The notes under the pieces are model-generated. The model was given only the letters and a program-made list of their open reading frames with translations, was not told the origin of the DNA and did not search any database. A stretch of 64,000 nucleotides of DNA. It comes from Lentisphaerota bacterium (lineage in GTDB: Bacteria > Verrucomicrobiota > Lentisphaeria > Victivallales > Victivallaceae). Shown here piece after piece: positions 26,182 to 35,510 of this stretch. Position 1 is the stretch's first letter. Each line of letters starts with the position of its first letter. Both the position numbers and the translations under genes were made by a program. Location: NCBI GenBank assembly GCA_024225035.1, contig JAAEMX010000025.1, positions 124,001-188,000 on the forward strand, given 5' to 3'.

Positions 26182-27681
26182 ATGGCGAAGAATTATTTAG
26201 CATTCGACTTGGGAGCATCAAGCGGTCGTGGCATCATTGGTACGCTGGAAGACGGTAAGTTGTCTTTAAAAGAAATCCACCGGTTTGTAAATGGTCCACA
26301 AGAGAAAAATGATTCTCTTTTTTGGGACTTTAAATCAATCTGCAATGAAATTAAAGCTGGATTGAAGAAAGCTTTTGCAGAAAATCCGGATATTTCCAGC
26401 ATTGGCATTGATACATGGGGCGTTGACTACGTCTTGTTTGACCGTGATACCGGTAAAGTTAAATGTCAGCCGTATAACTATCGTGATCCGCGTACTGACG
26501 ATATTTGGCTTGAGGTGGAAAAAACTATTTCACTGGATGCTGTTTACGCCCGTACCGGAATTCAATATATGCAGCTGAATACGTTGTATCAGCTGGTTGC
26601 GCATAATCAACAGCGTCCACAGGACTTTGATAACGCGGTTCTGCTGTTTATTCCAGATGCTCTGACCTATATGCTTTGTGGTGAGATGACTTGTGAATAC
26701 TCAGAAGCTTCCACCTCAAATCTGCTTGATCCGGTAAAACGTGACTGGGACTTTGAGCTGATCGAGATGTTGGGTTTACCTAAAGACATTTTCCCGGAAG
26801 TAGTGCCTCCTTGCAGCAAAGCTGCTACACTTAAACCAGAGTTCCAGAAGCTTCTAGGCTGTGGTTCTGTTGAGGTCGTTAAAGTTGGCGCTCACGATAC
26901 AGCGTCAGCAGTAGCTGCCGTTCCTGCTCCAACCGACCGTAACTGGGCTTATGTCAGTTGCGGCACCTGGGCCTTGCTGGGAGCTGAACTTGATCAGCCG
27001 CTTTGCTCTGAAGAAGCGGGAAAAGCTCCTTTCACTAATGAGGGCGGGCTTGAGAATAAGATTCGTTTCCTGACAAATATTATGGGGACCTGGTTGTTTC
27101 AGGAAACCAGACGTGAATGGAATGAAGCATATCGCAATATTTCATTCGCTGAAATGGAAGCAATGGCTCGCGATGCCAAACCGTTGAAATATCTTGTTAA
27201 CCCGAATGATGCCAGCTTTTTAACACCAGGTGATATGCCGGAACGTATTCGTGATTTCTGCGAAGATACAGGGCAGGGAACCCCCAAGTCTGATTCGGAA
27301 ATTTTGCGCTGTATTTATGATTCTCTAGCGCTTTATTTCAGGACGAAAACGGCTCAGCTCGAAAAGATTCTTGGCGTTGAATACCAGTGCTTAAACATTG
27401 TTGGCGGAGGGACTAAGGACCAGATGCTAATGCAAATGACGGCCGACTGTCTTGGTATCACTGTTGAATCCGGTCCTGTGGAAGCTACTGCCATTGGTAA
27501 TTTATTGGCGCAAGCCATTACAGACGGGGATATCACAAACTTGGCGGACGCCAGGGAAGTAGTCAAAGCTTCATTCCCGATTGTCGAGTTTAAGCCAAAT
27601 TCGGACTTGAAACCGCAATACGATGCGGCAATGGTTAGGTTCAACGAAATTTGCAGCAAAACGATAGGTCTATCTGTCTGA
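26182..27681 (+). CDS. rhaB: Rhamnulokinase
   Basis: A 499-residue FGGY-family kinase phosphorylating L-rhamnulose. It begins MAKNYLAFDLGASSGRGIIG (phosphate-1 motif). GIDTWGVDYVLFD, LFIPDALTYMLCG and SCGTWALLGAEL follow, with INVVGGGTKDQ-like phosphate-2/adenosine motifs near the C-terminus (NIVGGGTKDQMLMQ). The ATG at 26182 is preferred over one at 26170 because GGAGG lies between them at proper spacing. No rhaA, rhaD or regulator is adjacent, so rhamnose genes must be scattered in this genome. Confidence 0.93.
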   Translation: MAKNYLAFDLGASSGRGIIGTLEDGKLSLKEIHRFVNGPQEKNDSLFWDFKSICNEIKAGLKKAFAENPDISSIGIDTWGVDYVLFDRDTGKVKCQPYNYRDPRTDDIWLEVEKTISLDAVYARTGIQYMQLNTLYQLVAHNQQRPQDFDNAVLLFIPDALTYMLCGEMTCEYSEASTSNLLDPVKRDWDFELIEMLGLPKDIFPEVVPPCSKAATLKPEFQKLLGCGSVEVVKVGAHDTASAVAAVPAPTDRNWAYVSCGTWALLGAELDQPLCSEEAGKAPFTNEGGLENKIRFLTNIMGTWLFQETRREWNEAYRNISFAEMEAMARDAKPLKYLVNPNDASFLTPGDMPERIRDFCEDTGQGTPKSDSEILRCIYDSLALYFRTKTAQLEKILGVEYQCLNIVGGGTKDQMLMQMTADCLGITVESGPVEATAIGNLLAQAITDGDITNLADAREVVKASFPIVEFKPNSDLKPQYDAAMVRFNEICSKTIGLSV

Positions 27682-27756
27682 CTTGCTGAAATACTTTGAG
27701 TTAAAATTGCGATTTCAATATGTATAAGATTTTGGAATCAGCATGATTATAAAAAA

Positions 27757-27786
27757 TGCCCCGCAACGCCGGGGCACTTTGTTTTG
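27757..27786 (+). terminator. Terminator of rhaB
   Basis: TGCCCCG and CGGGGCA (27757-27776) form a strong stem with a short loop, followed by a T-rich stretch. It separates rhaB from the downstream lipoprotein gene. The start of that gene must therefore be after it. Confidence 0.75.
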
Positions 27787-27809
27787 CTTTTGGAGTAAGG
27801 TTGGGAATT

Positions 27810-29648
27810 ATGTTTAAAGGATTAATTACAAAGTTCTTGTCAAACTGGCTTGTTATGCTGGTTGTCTGTGTGTTTTCAGTTTGCCTGCTTTCAGGTTGTG
27901 GCGATACTTTTAAAAATAATCCTCCACGTACCATGTACATCAATGCCGGAGGCAGAGTCAAGACTCTTGACCCGGCTTTGGCTGCCGACCTCAACAGCCG
28001 TGATATGGTAGCTGCGTTTTATGACGCGCTGCTGCAGTATGACTACAAAGCACGCCCGTATAAGCTCATCCCTTCAATGTTGTCAACTATGCCAACGGTT
28101 GATAAGAGCGGTTGTGTTTATACATTCAAGCTCCGTGACGACCTCTACTTTCAGAAAGACAAGTGCTTTGGCAATATGGCGCACACTGCCAGAAAGGTTA
28201 CCAGCAATGACGTAATCTACTCATTTTTGCGTATTGCTGACGGCAGGCTGCATAGTCCGGTTTTCTGGATGTTTAGAGGCAAGATTAAAGGAATTGACGC
28301 TTTTCGTACGGCTACCTTAAAATGCACGTCTGGCGATAACTCCGTCTATAACCGTGGTATTACCGGGTTAAAAAAAATTGATACACTCACATTTCAAATC
28401 ATTCTAAATAAGCCTGATCCGCGCTTTGTGTATGCATTGGCAATCCCTTATGCTTCAATTGTTTCGAGAGCAGCTGTTGAATTTTACGGTGAGAGTTTTG
28501 ATGAGCACCCTGTTGGTTCCGGCCCGTTCATACTACGTGAATGGCTGCGTGACTATCGCCTTATCCTTGACCGCAACCCTGAGTATCGCAAGGAATACTT
28601 CAAGTTTGCGGCATCAGAAGCCGACCGAAAGCGGGCTTTGCCCTTGCTGGATCGAGTAGTCTGTTACATCATCAAGCAGCCCGTTGCGGCCTGGTTGTTG
28701 TTTCTGCAGGGCGGCCTGGATATGAGTTCGCTTGGTAAGGATAATTTCGACACAGTTGTCGGAGGGGGGAATACCTTGGCGCCGGCGCTGGCTAAACGTG
28801 GTATAAAATTACTGCAGGTGCCCGAGTTTGAAGTTAGATATATAGGATTTAACTTTACTTCTCCGATGCTGGCCGATAATCTGTACCTTCGCAAAGCAAT
28901 CAGCCTTGCTTATGACATTGACGCTATGGTCAAGCATTACAACAACCAGATTATTCCCGCTGACGGTCCGGTTCCGCCGGGAGTCGCTGGAAATGACCCA
29001 AATTTTAAGAATCCTTATGGGAAATATAACCTGAAACAGGCACGCGAATACATGCGTAAGGCAGGCTTCCCTAATGGTATAGACCCCAAAACAGGCAAGC
29101 CTTTAACTTTAACTTTTGACCAGAACGGGAACTCTCCGGCGCACAGGCAGCTGGCAGAGCTGATGGTTAATAATATGAGTAAAATAGGGATAAAAATAGT
29201 TCCTGTGCTCAATAATAATCCTCGTTTCTTCCAAAAAATACGCAAGGGGCAATTCCAGCTTTTCAGGTTGTCGTGGATAGGAGATTATCCGGATGCTGAA
29301 AACTTTTTACAGTTGTTTTACGGCAAAAATGCCGGAAGCTGTAACCGCGTATTTTATCGGGATGCTATATTTGATAAAATGTTTGAGAAAATCATTCCAA
29401 TGAGTGACTCTCCTGAAAGAACGGCTGAATATGAAAAGATGGTCAAATATGTGACGGCGCAATGCCCATGGATTTTTGAATCATATCCAATCTCATATCA
29501 ACTTATTCATTGCTGGCTGGAAAACTATATTCCGCATGATTTCGCGTTTGCCCGCTGGAAGTACCTGAGTGTAGATCCGGAGAAACGCAAGACCATGCGC
29601 AAATCTTTTGAGCCACTGACAATGGAACAGTTGCGGGAGAAAGAATAG
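27810..29648 (+). CDS. Peptide/nickel-type ABC transporter substrate-binding lipoprotein
   Basis: A 612-residue extracytoplasmic solute-binding protein of family SBP_bac_5 (OppA/DppA). The N-terminus has a signal sequence ending in the lipobox LLSGC, so it is anchored in a membrane by its lipid. Typical blocks are KTLDPALAADLNSRDM, the YTFKLRDDLYFQ strand, SNDVIYSFLRIAD, HPVGSGPFILREW, LRKAISLAYDID and DGPVPPGV. The ATG at 27810 is chosen because an upstream ATG lies inside the rhaB terminator and would spoil the signal peptide. No permease or ATPase genes are adjacent, so it is an orphan binding protein. Confidence 0.9.
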   Translation: MFKGLITKFLSNWLVMLVVCVFSVCLLSGCGDTFKNNPPRTMYINAGGRVKTLDPALAADLNSRDMVAAFYDALLQYDYKARPYKLIPSMLSTMPTVDKSGCVYTFKLRDDLYFQKDKCFGNMAHTARKVTSNDVIYSFLRIADGRLHSPVFWMFRGKIKGIDAFRTATLKCTSGDNSVYNRGITGLKKIDTLTFQIILNKPDPRFVYALAIPYASIVSRAAVEFYGESFDEHPVGSGPFILREWLRDYRLILDRNPEYRKEYFKFAASEADRKRALPLLDRVVCYIIKQPVAAWLLFLQGGLDMSSLGKDNFDTVVGGGNTLAPALAKRGIKLLQVPEFEVRYIGFNFTSPMLADNLYLRKAISLAYDIDAMVKHYNNQIIPADGPVPPGVAGNDPNFKNPYGKYNLKQAREYMRKAGFPNGIDPKTGKPLTLTFDQNGNSPAHRQLAELMVNNMSKIGIKIVPVLNNNPRFFQKIRKGQFQLFRLSWIGDYPDAENFLQLFYGKNAGSCNRVFYRDAIFDKMFEKIIPMSDSPERTAEYEKMVKYVTAQCPWIFESYPISYQLIHCWLENYIPHDFAFARWKYLSVDPEKRKTMRKSFEPLTMEQLREKE

Positions 29649-29668
29649 AGCTGAACACTCTTGTCGTT

Positions 29669-30766
29669 TTAACCAAGGATTTTATTATCACTTGCTGACA
29701 GGAAAATGCCTTCAAAGTTCATCTTCAGAGCTTCAGGATTATCTGAGGCTTCTAAAGTGTCTTCTTCCGAAATTTCACCTTCGTCAACAAGTTTCAGCAG
29801 ACACTGGTTGAATGTCATCATACCATAGTTCTGACTTGCTGAAATAGCTCCTGAAAGTTTATCAAGCCGGTTTTCCTGTAGAAGTTTAGTGATGACAGGG
29901 GTGTTAAGCATAATTTCATTGGCAGGGGCACGCCCTTCTCCTAAGGCTTTGGGTAAAAGACGTTGAGATACTACTGCTGCCAGATTATTTGCCAGTGCAT
30001 CACGAATCGGATCCTGTTCGACTTTTTCATAGAAGTCTAGAATACGATTGATGGTTTGTGAACCGTTAGAAGCATGCAGTGTAGTCAAAACCAAGTGGCC
30101 AGTATCGGCAGCCTGCAGGGCGGCTTCAAAACTGGTTTTATCACGCATCTCACCAACCATTATAATATCCGGGTCTTGACGCAAGGCATGTTTCAGGGCG
30201 CTGACAAAAGAAATGGTGTCAATACCTACTTCACGCTGTTCAAAAAAGCACTGGTCATCCTGAAATTCATACTCAATAGGATCTTCAATGGTGATGACGT
30301 GCTTAGACATTGTCTGGTTAATGTGTTCCAGCATCGCAGCCAGAGTAGTAGATTTGCCCGAACCTGTTGTTCCGGTGAGAATAACGATGCCGCGCGGGTA
30401 TTCTGAAATCTGACGCATTATTGGAGGAAGCCCCAACTGCTCAAATGTCATTATCTGGTTTTTCACCCAGCGGGCATTCAGACATATAAGTCCGCGCTGG
30501 CGGTGCATATTAACACGGAAGCGCCCGATACCATCCTCATAGTGGGAGATATCGAGGTCTCCGGTTTTATGAAAGTTTTCTATCTGATCATCGGAGGCTA
30601 CCTGCCGCATAAAGCGTTCAAGCATTTCAGCGTCAGGCACGTAGTCACTGGTAATCATTTCGCCGTCAATGCGGAAAGCAACGGGGCTGCCTTCTTTGAT
30701 ATGAACGTCAGACGCATCCGAAGATACAGCCTTCTCTAAAACATTTCCCAGTAACGTTTTTGCCAT
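29669..30766 (-). CDS. pilT: Type IV pilus retraction ATPase PilT
   Basis: A 365-residue secretion-type ATPase. It has an N-terminal PAS-like domain, Walker A GTTGSGKST (132-140), the Asp box DPIEYEFQDDQC, Walker B DPDIIMVGEMRD, and the His box LTTLHASNGSQTINR. PilT powers pilus retraction in twitching and DNA uptake, which fits with comEC elsewhere in the window. AAGGAGG precedes the ATG. It is the last gene of the long rib-ftsY-pdxJ minus-strand run, 36 bp after pdxJ. PilU-like paralogues are hard to exclude by eye. Confidence 0.9.
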   Translation of the reverse strand: MAKTLLGNVLEKAVSSDASDVHIKEGSPVAFRIDGEMITSDYVPDAEMLERFMRQVASDDQIENFHKTGDLDISHYEDGIGRFRVNMHRQRGLICLNARWVKNQIMTFEQLGLPPIMRQISEYPRGIVILTGTTGSGKSTTLAAMLEHINQTMSKHVITIEDPIEYEFQDDQCFFEQREVGIDTISFVSALKHALRQDPDIIMVGEMRDKTSFEAALQAADTGHLVLTTLHASNGSQTINRILDFYEKVEQDPIRDALANNLAAVVSQRLLPKALGEGRAPANEIMLNTPVITKLLQENRLDKLSGAISASQNYGMMTFNQCLLKLVDEGEISEEDTLEASDNPEALKMNFEGIFLSASDNKILG

Positions 30767-30801
30767 ATTAGCCTCCTTTTATTCAGATAGTAACTATCGA
30801 G

Positions 30802-31521
30802 TTAGCAAGGGTATTCGCGCATCAAGTCAATCATTTCGCTTATCGCCTGTTTGATTCCGACGATAACCGCACGGCCTATGATGCTGTGTCCGATGTTAAG
30901 TTCATGCAAATGCGGAATTTCCAGAATTCCGGCAATATTTTTGTAATCGATACCGTGTCCGGCATTTACTTTTATGCCAAGGGAATTTGCCAGTTCAGCG
31001 GCTTTGATTAAGCGCTGTAATTCAGCTTCCTGAGCAGCACCTGTCTGGTTAGCAAAAGCACCAGTGTGCATTTCAATGTATTCACAACCGGTTTTAGCAG
31101 CAGCTTTAATTTGAGCTTCATCAGGATCAATGAACAGACTGACAACTATACCGGCATCCTGCAGGCGCTTTGTTGACTCAGTTATCCAGTCAAGATTGGC
31201 AGCAACTTCAAGTCCACCTTCTGTGGTGAGTTCCTGACGTTTTTCAGGTACGAGACATGAGCTGTGCGGCTTGAGGTTACAGGCAATTCCCAGCATTTCT
31301 TCTGTAGCGCCCATTTCCATGTTCAAGCGTTTTACTTTTGCTTTCAATTCGACCATATCGTGGTCTTGAATATGTCTCCGGTCCTCGCGGAGATGTGCGG
31401 TAATTCCCCATGCACCAACTTCTTCACAGATAAGTGCTGCTTCGAGCGGGCTTGGGTAATCAACTTTTCTAGCCTCGCGGACAGTTGCCACGTGGTCAAC
31501 GTTAACTCCTAGATTAAGCAT
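30802..31521 (-). CDS. pdxJ: Pyridoxine 5'-phosphate synthase
   Basis: A 239-residue TIM barrel that closes the pyridine ring of vitamin B6 from 1-deoxyxylulose 5-phosphate and 3-amino-2-oxopropyl phosphate. The N-terminus LGVNVDHVATVREAR, the GITAHLREDRRHIQ segment with catalytic His and Arg residues, VNAGHGIDYKN, and the ending ELNIGHSIIGRAV are diagnostic. GAGG lies seven bases before the ATG. It follows the rib genes in the same direction, grouping two cofactor pathways. Confidence 0.97.
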   Translation of the reverse strand: MLNLGVNVDHVATVREARKVDYPSPLEAALICEEVGAWGITAHLREDRRHIQDHDMVELKAKVKRLNMEMGATEEMLGIACNLKPHSSCLVPEKRQELTTEGGLEVAANLDWITESTKRLQDAGIVVSLFIDPDEAQIKAAAKTGCEYIEMHTGAFANQTGAAQEAELQRLIKAAELANSLGIKVNAGHGIDYKNIAGILEIPHLHELNIGHSIIGRAVIVGIKQAISEMIDLMREYPC

Positions 31522-31641
31522 TTTCGAACCTCATAATTTTATACATGCATGCCGAAATAGCTTAAAAGGCATTCGCATGTTGAATTTGTTCACTTCTAAT
31601 CTCTTAAAACAACCTGTGTCAACATATAAATTTAAAGCAAA

Positions 31642-32430
31642 TCAAGCAATCTTCAAGTTAGAAACGAGATCCTGCAGCGTTTTCATCTCATTCTTGATGA
31701 ATTCAGGGTCCTTGCATACAGGAACAAAGATTGCTTTCAGCTTGGGACGACGCTTTTGCAATGTATGCAGCCATGGCTCTATGAGCTTGGGAACTAGCCG
31801 GTTGCCTGTCTCCGGTTCGTATATAAACCGAATAACAGAAACATCATAGCCTATCCAGCGCGCAATATCTTCGCAGGGAGGTTCCTTGCCAACGCTTTCA
31901 TGCGGGTGTATATCCAATGAAAAGCCTGTTTGCGGGACCATGGCTGAAGTTAAAAATGTCAGGTAATCCTCCGTTTTAAAATTGCCGGGAGGGGAAGGAA
32001 ATCGCAGCGGAAGCAAGAGTTCACACTTCGCAGAAAATGCTGCGCCTGAGAATATCCGAAGAATCGATTTCAGGTTTTCAGCATAATCCGGATCTTGTAA
32101 AGCACGTTCCAGATCAAAATCGGCAGATATTGCTGATACCCCTGACTTGCCGGCTTGAGAAACCAACCGGTTAAAATGATTCTTGAATTCTGTGATGATC
32201 TGTTTACTGTGGTCAAGAACTTCCCGGGATACAGCAGGGTCAAGCAAGTCCCGCAAGTAAATATCGGAGAAACGTTTAACCCCCTGACGAAAGGACGGGC
32301 CACTGAGGGAATCCAGAACCGTAGCAGATAATTCAATAATTTTGAAGCAGTTTGGGATATCGCTCGGCACTGTAATCAAATCATCCCAGTGTGCCAGACT
32401 AATACCCCATAAAACTTCATTGTTAACCAT
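31642..32430 (-). CDS. Unknown protein coupled to riboflavin synthase (possible TIM barrel)
   Basis: A 262-residue cytosolic-looking protein. I do not recognise the family. The spacing of strand-like stretches (VSAISADFDLE, CELLLPLRFP, TGFSLDIHPHE, VSVIRFIYEPE, KAIFVPV) recalls a xylose-isomerase-like or sugar-phosphate-isomerase TIM barrel, but no metal-site motif can be assigned with confidence. The start is taken at 32430, where ATG overlaps the ribE stop (TAATG), the mark of translational coupling; the frame extends upstream inside ribE. The coupling suggests expression at a fixed ratio with RibE, not necessarily a riboflavin role. Confidence 0.75.
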   Translation of the reverse strand: MVNNEVLWGISLAHWDDLITVPSDIPNCFKIIELSATVLDSLSGPSFRQGVKRFSDIYLRDLLDPAVSREVLDHSKQIITEFKNHFNRLVSQAGKSGVSAISADFDLERALQDPDYAENLKSILRIFSGAAFSAKCELLLPLRFPSPPGNFKTEDYLTFLTSAMVPQTGFSLDIHPHESVGKEPPCEDIARWIGYDVSVIRFIYEPETGNRLVPKLIEPWLHTLQKRRPKLKAIFVPVCKDPEFIKNEMKTLQDLVSNLKIA

Positions 32431-33080
32431 TACCAGCCAGCCTTCTGTAAGAGGTCCATACTGATATTTGACGTTTTTCCATCCTTCATATAGCACGAGA
32501 ACTGATGCTGAATATACTTTCCAAGCAGGTCGGCTTCAAGATTTACTTTATCACCTGGTTTACGGTCGCCTAAAACAGTCTCTTGCAAAGTAACCGGAAT
32601 AAGGTGTACGGAAAAACTGTCGTCAGCAATATCAACCAGTGTTAAAGATACGCCGTCAATCGCAATGCTGCCTTTGGGGGCCATAAACGGTTTAAGTTCT
32701 TCTGGCAGGGCAACACGATATTCTATATCGCCATTATATTCTTTAGAGCTTATAAAACTGGCGGTTGTATCAATGTGACCAGTCACAAAATGACCACCAA
32801 GTCTGGAGCCAACTTGCAGGGCTCGTTCAAGGTTAACTTTGCCGCCAATAGAAACTTTTCCGAGATTTGTGCGGGAAAGAGTTTCCGTTAGAGTATGGAA
32901 TTCCAATGTGCCGTCGGAATTTTCTTTTTCAAGGGTCAAACAGGTGCCATTTACAGCTATACTTTCACCGAACTCCAGTTTTTCAAAAGGCTTATCCGGT
33001 TTCAGGCAAAGCTTACCGGAGCTGCCGCTCGAAATACGATTGGTCAGCTTGCCCATGGTTTGAATTATACCGGTAAACAT
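32430..33080 (-). CDS. ribE: Riboflavin synthase alpha chain
   Basis: A 216-residue protein of two tandem lumazine-binding repeats, starting MFTGIIQTMGKL. The first repeat has SIAVNGTCLTL and GSRLGGHFVTGHID; the second has SIAIDGVSLTLVDI and the GDKVNLEADLLGKY ending. It dismutates two lumazines to riboflavin. It follows ribD by 17 bp and its stop overlaps the next gene by one base. It lies within the transcript downstream of the FMN riboswitch. Confidence 0.97.
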   Translation of the reverse strand: MFTGIIQTMGKLTNRISSGSSGKLCLKPDKPFEKLEFGESIAVNGTCLTLEKENSDGTLEFHTLTETLSRTNLGKVSIGGKVNLERALQVGSRLGGHFVTGHIDTTASFISSKEYNGDIEYRVALPEELKPFMAPKGSIAIDGVSLTLVDIADDSFSVHLIPVTLQETVLGDRKPGDKVNLEADLLGKYIQHQFSCYMKDGKTSNISMDLLQKAGW

Positions 33081-33097
33081 ATTTTATTCTCCAGGAT

Positions 33098-34132
33098 TTA
33101 TTTTTTTCGATTGAGGTAGCCGGAAACAATGATATCTTCGCCGGCTCTTTTCACCTTGATATCGGATAATTCACGAGCGAGGCTCAGATTATCCGGATCC
33201 AATCCGCCGATAACCGGACGACTGTTTTTGCCGCCGAGTATTTTGGGCGCTATATGAAATTCCACTTTATCAACAATCTCTGCCTGCAGGACAGACGCGG
33301 CAAATTCACCGCCACCTTCAACCAGCAAAGCTGTGATGTTTTCGCTGCCGAGTTTGTTCAGAATGCTATCCCAGTCCTCAATCAAGTCAGCTGATATAAC
33401 TCTAGCTGTGTCATCATCAGGGAAATATTCTCGCAAATCTTCGTTTTTCATAGAGTTGCTTGCGATCAATTTTAATGGCTGACGCAGCCACGGTGGTTCT
33501 TCACGTACGGTCAGGCTTGGCCTGTCTTCACGAAGTGTATTCCCACCCACTATAATAGCATCACACCATTTGCGCAGACGTTGAACATGCGCTCTGGCTG
33601 CAGGGCCTGTAATCCACTTTGACTGACCTGTTGCCGTGGCTATTTTTCCGTCAAGCGTCATAGCCATTTTGAGTATGACAAAAGGTTTTCCAGTGGAAAT
33701 CCACTTGAAGAAAGCTTCATTCAAGTTATCACAAGCATCCTTTTCGACATCTGTCAGGACTTCGATTCCAGCATCCTGCAGAATCTTCACACCACGCCCG
33801 GCATGAGCTGGATTCGGGTCTGTTGAGCCAATGTAGACACGCTTTATTCCCGCATCAATAATGGCCTGCGTGCATGGCGGTGTACGACCGTGAGTAGAGC
33901 ATGGCTCCAGAGTCACGTAAATATCAGCGTTTTCAGCTTCTTCGCCGGCATTGCGCAATGCGTTAATTTCAGCATGCGGTTCCCCGGCACAGGCATGGTA
34001 ACCGGTGCCTGCGATTCGGCCGTCTTTGACGATAACAGCTCCAACTAAAGGGTTAGGACTGGTTAAGCCCCAGGCTTTTTTAGCCAGAGCAACAGCTTCG
34101 AGCATATATTTTTTATCTAGTTCTGCAACCAT
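33098..34132 (-). CDS. ribD: Bifunctional riboflavin deaminase/reductase
   Basis: A 344-residue fusion. The N-terminal zinc deaminase has HAEINALRNAGEEA and EPCSTHGRTPPCTQAII ligands. The C-terminal reductase has KMAMTLDGKIATATGQSKWITG, GGNTLREDRPSLTVR and LLVEGGGEFAASVL. It makes ribitylaminouracil phosphate in the riboflavin pathway. Its AAGGAAAAG ribosome binding site lies inside the last codons of the disrupted peptidase frame, whose terminal TAA is only 2 bp before the ATG. Confidence 0.97.
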   Translation of the reverse strand: MVAELDKKYMLEAVALAKKAWGLTSPNPLVGAVIVKDGRIAGTGYHACAGEPHAEINALRNAGEEAENADIYVTLEPCSTHGRTPPCTQAIIDAGIKRVYIGSTDPNPAHAGRGVKILQDAGIEVLTDVEKDACDNLNEAFFKWISTGKPFVILKMAMTLDGKIATATGQSKWITGPAARAHVQRLRKWCDAIIVGGNTLREDRPSLTVREEPPWLRQPLKLIASNSMKNEDLREYFPDDDTARVISADLIEDWDSILNKLGSENITALLVEGGGEFAASVLQAEIVDKVEFHIAPKILGGKNSRPVIGGLDPDNLSLARELSDIKVKRAGEDIIVSGYLNRKK

Positions 34133-34134
34133 GA

Positions 34135-34314
34135 TTATCTTTTCCTTGGTGTTATCATATAAGCGGCGATACTCATACTCCAGGCTTGTTCCCAGTTTAA
34201 TCTTTTGAGTTCATGGCCCATGCCCCAGGAGTCTGAATAAATCAGTTGATTTTTTTTGTCGTTATAGCCGTTAATTATTCTCATATGCCAGCCTATCTGC
34301 TGGGGTTGCTTTTC
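34135..34314 (-). pseudogene. In-frame tail of the C39 peptidase gene beyond an internal TAA
   Basis: The reading frame of the upstream peptidase continues for 59 codons after a TAA at 34315-34317, with no further stop until TAA at 34135. It encodes EKQPQQIGWHMRIINGYND and then IYSDSWGMGHE, the His- and Asp/Asn-containing parts of a C39-type active site. It ends with MSIAAYMITPRKR. It stops 2 bp before ribD, as a normal operon gene would. This is therefore the real C-terminus of the ancestral protein. Confidence 0.85.
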
Positions 34315-35496
34315 TTATATAACACCGAGCTGAACTGCCCAGAGAACAGGAGTGCCGGCATCAATGGCGGATGTAATGTTACGTCTGAAACTTCTGTAAC
34401 CGCTTTGGTCTTTCATGCACGCGGCGACAAAAGTTTTTTCGTCCATGTCGCTCAACAGTCTGCCGCGCAATAAGAATGTTATACGATCTTGTTTGCGAAT
34501 GTAGTCTTTTTCTCTGAGCTTTGGCTTACCGGTTTTTTTAGCTATTTTATTATACTTTGAGATTATAGCCAAAAGGTTTTTAGGCTTACGGAAAAGGCTT
34601 CTTTCGCAAATTTCTTTAGAGTAAAACCTCAGTTTTAAACCGGCTTTTCGCAAAGCGTTTTCCATATCATCAAGAGTTGTTCCTCTGGATGCGTCAGTTT
34701 TTGCCAAGGCGGCAAGCATATGCTGATCAGTTCCTGAGTCATAATATTTTAAGATCCTTGTAAGAGAAGCTACTACGCAATAGCCTCGTTGCCCCTGGTC
34801 AACCATTGGCAGAGGAATAAAAATATCACCGCTGTTGTTTTTTTTAACCTTGTCAGGCAGTGAATCTTTTATTTTGGAATTCACCTTCATGGCGGCTACG
34901 GTGTTGGCGCTGTCCTGTGCTTTAGGCTGGATTGCAATGTTAACGTATTCCGGCTTGAAGGAACTGCGTGAAGAGCCTGAATAGCTCCAGCTTAACCGCG
35001 CTGAACTTGTTTTGTCCTGCCAGACACGGGAATAAATGCGTATTCCCCCAATATTTTGAGTTGTTCGTTTGGGGGTCTGAGTACCATAAATTTTATCAAG
35101 TGATTTTTCAGCTTTTTTGATTATTGAGGCATATTCACTTTTGCTGCAAATGCCGATATCCGCTTTGTTATAAAGACTTAAAAAGATGTGATTGAGTTTT
35201 TTTTGTTTGAATCGCAGCAGGCTTTCAAAAATTGGCATTTTATCCCAGAGCAATAGACCGCGTCTGTTGACGGCGGCATAACGCAAAGTGTTGTGCTGTT
35301 TCGAAGTCCATGAAAAAGTACGTCGATTTTTCAAGCAGAATGCGAATTGTTTAGGAGAGTAACTCCAGGCTTTTCCGTGTAAGCTTTCAACAAGAGTGAA
35401 TAAATCGTCAGGAGCAGAATTTGAATCATTGGCGTAAGCGGTAATGCCAATTACAACTGACAATAGAAGTGCAGACAGTTTCGCAAACACTTTCAT
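34315..35496 (-). CDS. Exported C39-type cysteine peptidase-like protein, truncated by an in-frame TAA
   Basis: A 393-residue product with a signal peptide (MKVFAKLSALLLSVVIGITAYA), an unknown N-terminal region, and a papain-like C39 domain starting near 225. The nucleophile is Cys240 in MVDQGQRGYCVVASLTRIL. The product ends at GVI with TAA, before the catalytic His and Asp, so as translated it should be inactive. Reading through would give 453 residues. Either this is a very recent pseudogene, a sequencing error, or a stop read through at low level. It lies between ftsY and ribD in the rib operon. Confidence 0.8.
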   Translation of the reverse strand: MKVFAKLSALLLSVVIGITAYANDSNSAPDDLFTLVESLHGKAWSYSPKQFAFCLKNRRTFSWTSKQHNTLRYAAVNRRGLLLWDKMPIFESLLRFKQKKLNHIFLSLYNKADIGICSKSEYASIIKKAEKSLDKIYGTQTPKRTTQNIGGIRIYSRVWQDKTSSARLSWSYSGSSRSSFKPEYVNIAIQPKAQDSANTVAAMKVNSKIKDSLPDKVKKNNSGDIFIPLPMVDQGQRGYCVVASLTRILKYYDSGTDQHMLAALAKTDASRGTTLDDMENALRKAGLKLRFYSKEICERSLFRKPKNLLAIISKYNKIAKKTGKPKLREKDYIRKQDRITFLLRGRLLSDMDEKTFVAACMKDQSGYRSFRRNITSAIDAGTPVLWAVQLGVI

Positions 35497-35510
35497 ATGC
35501 CCTCCTCAAT

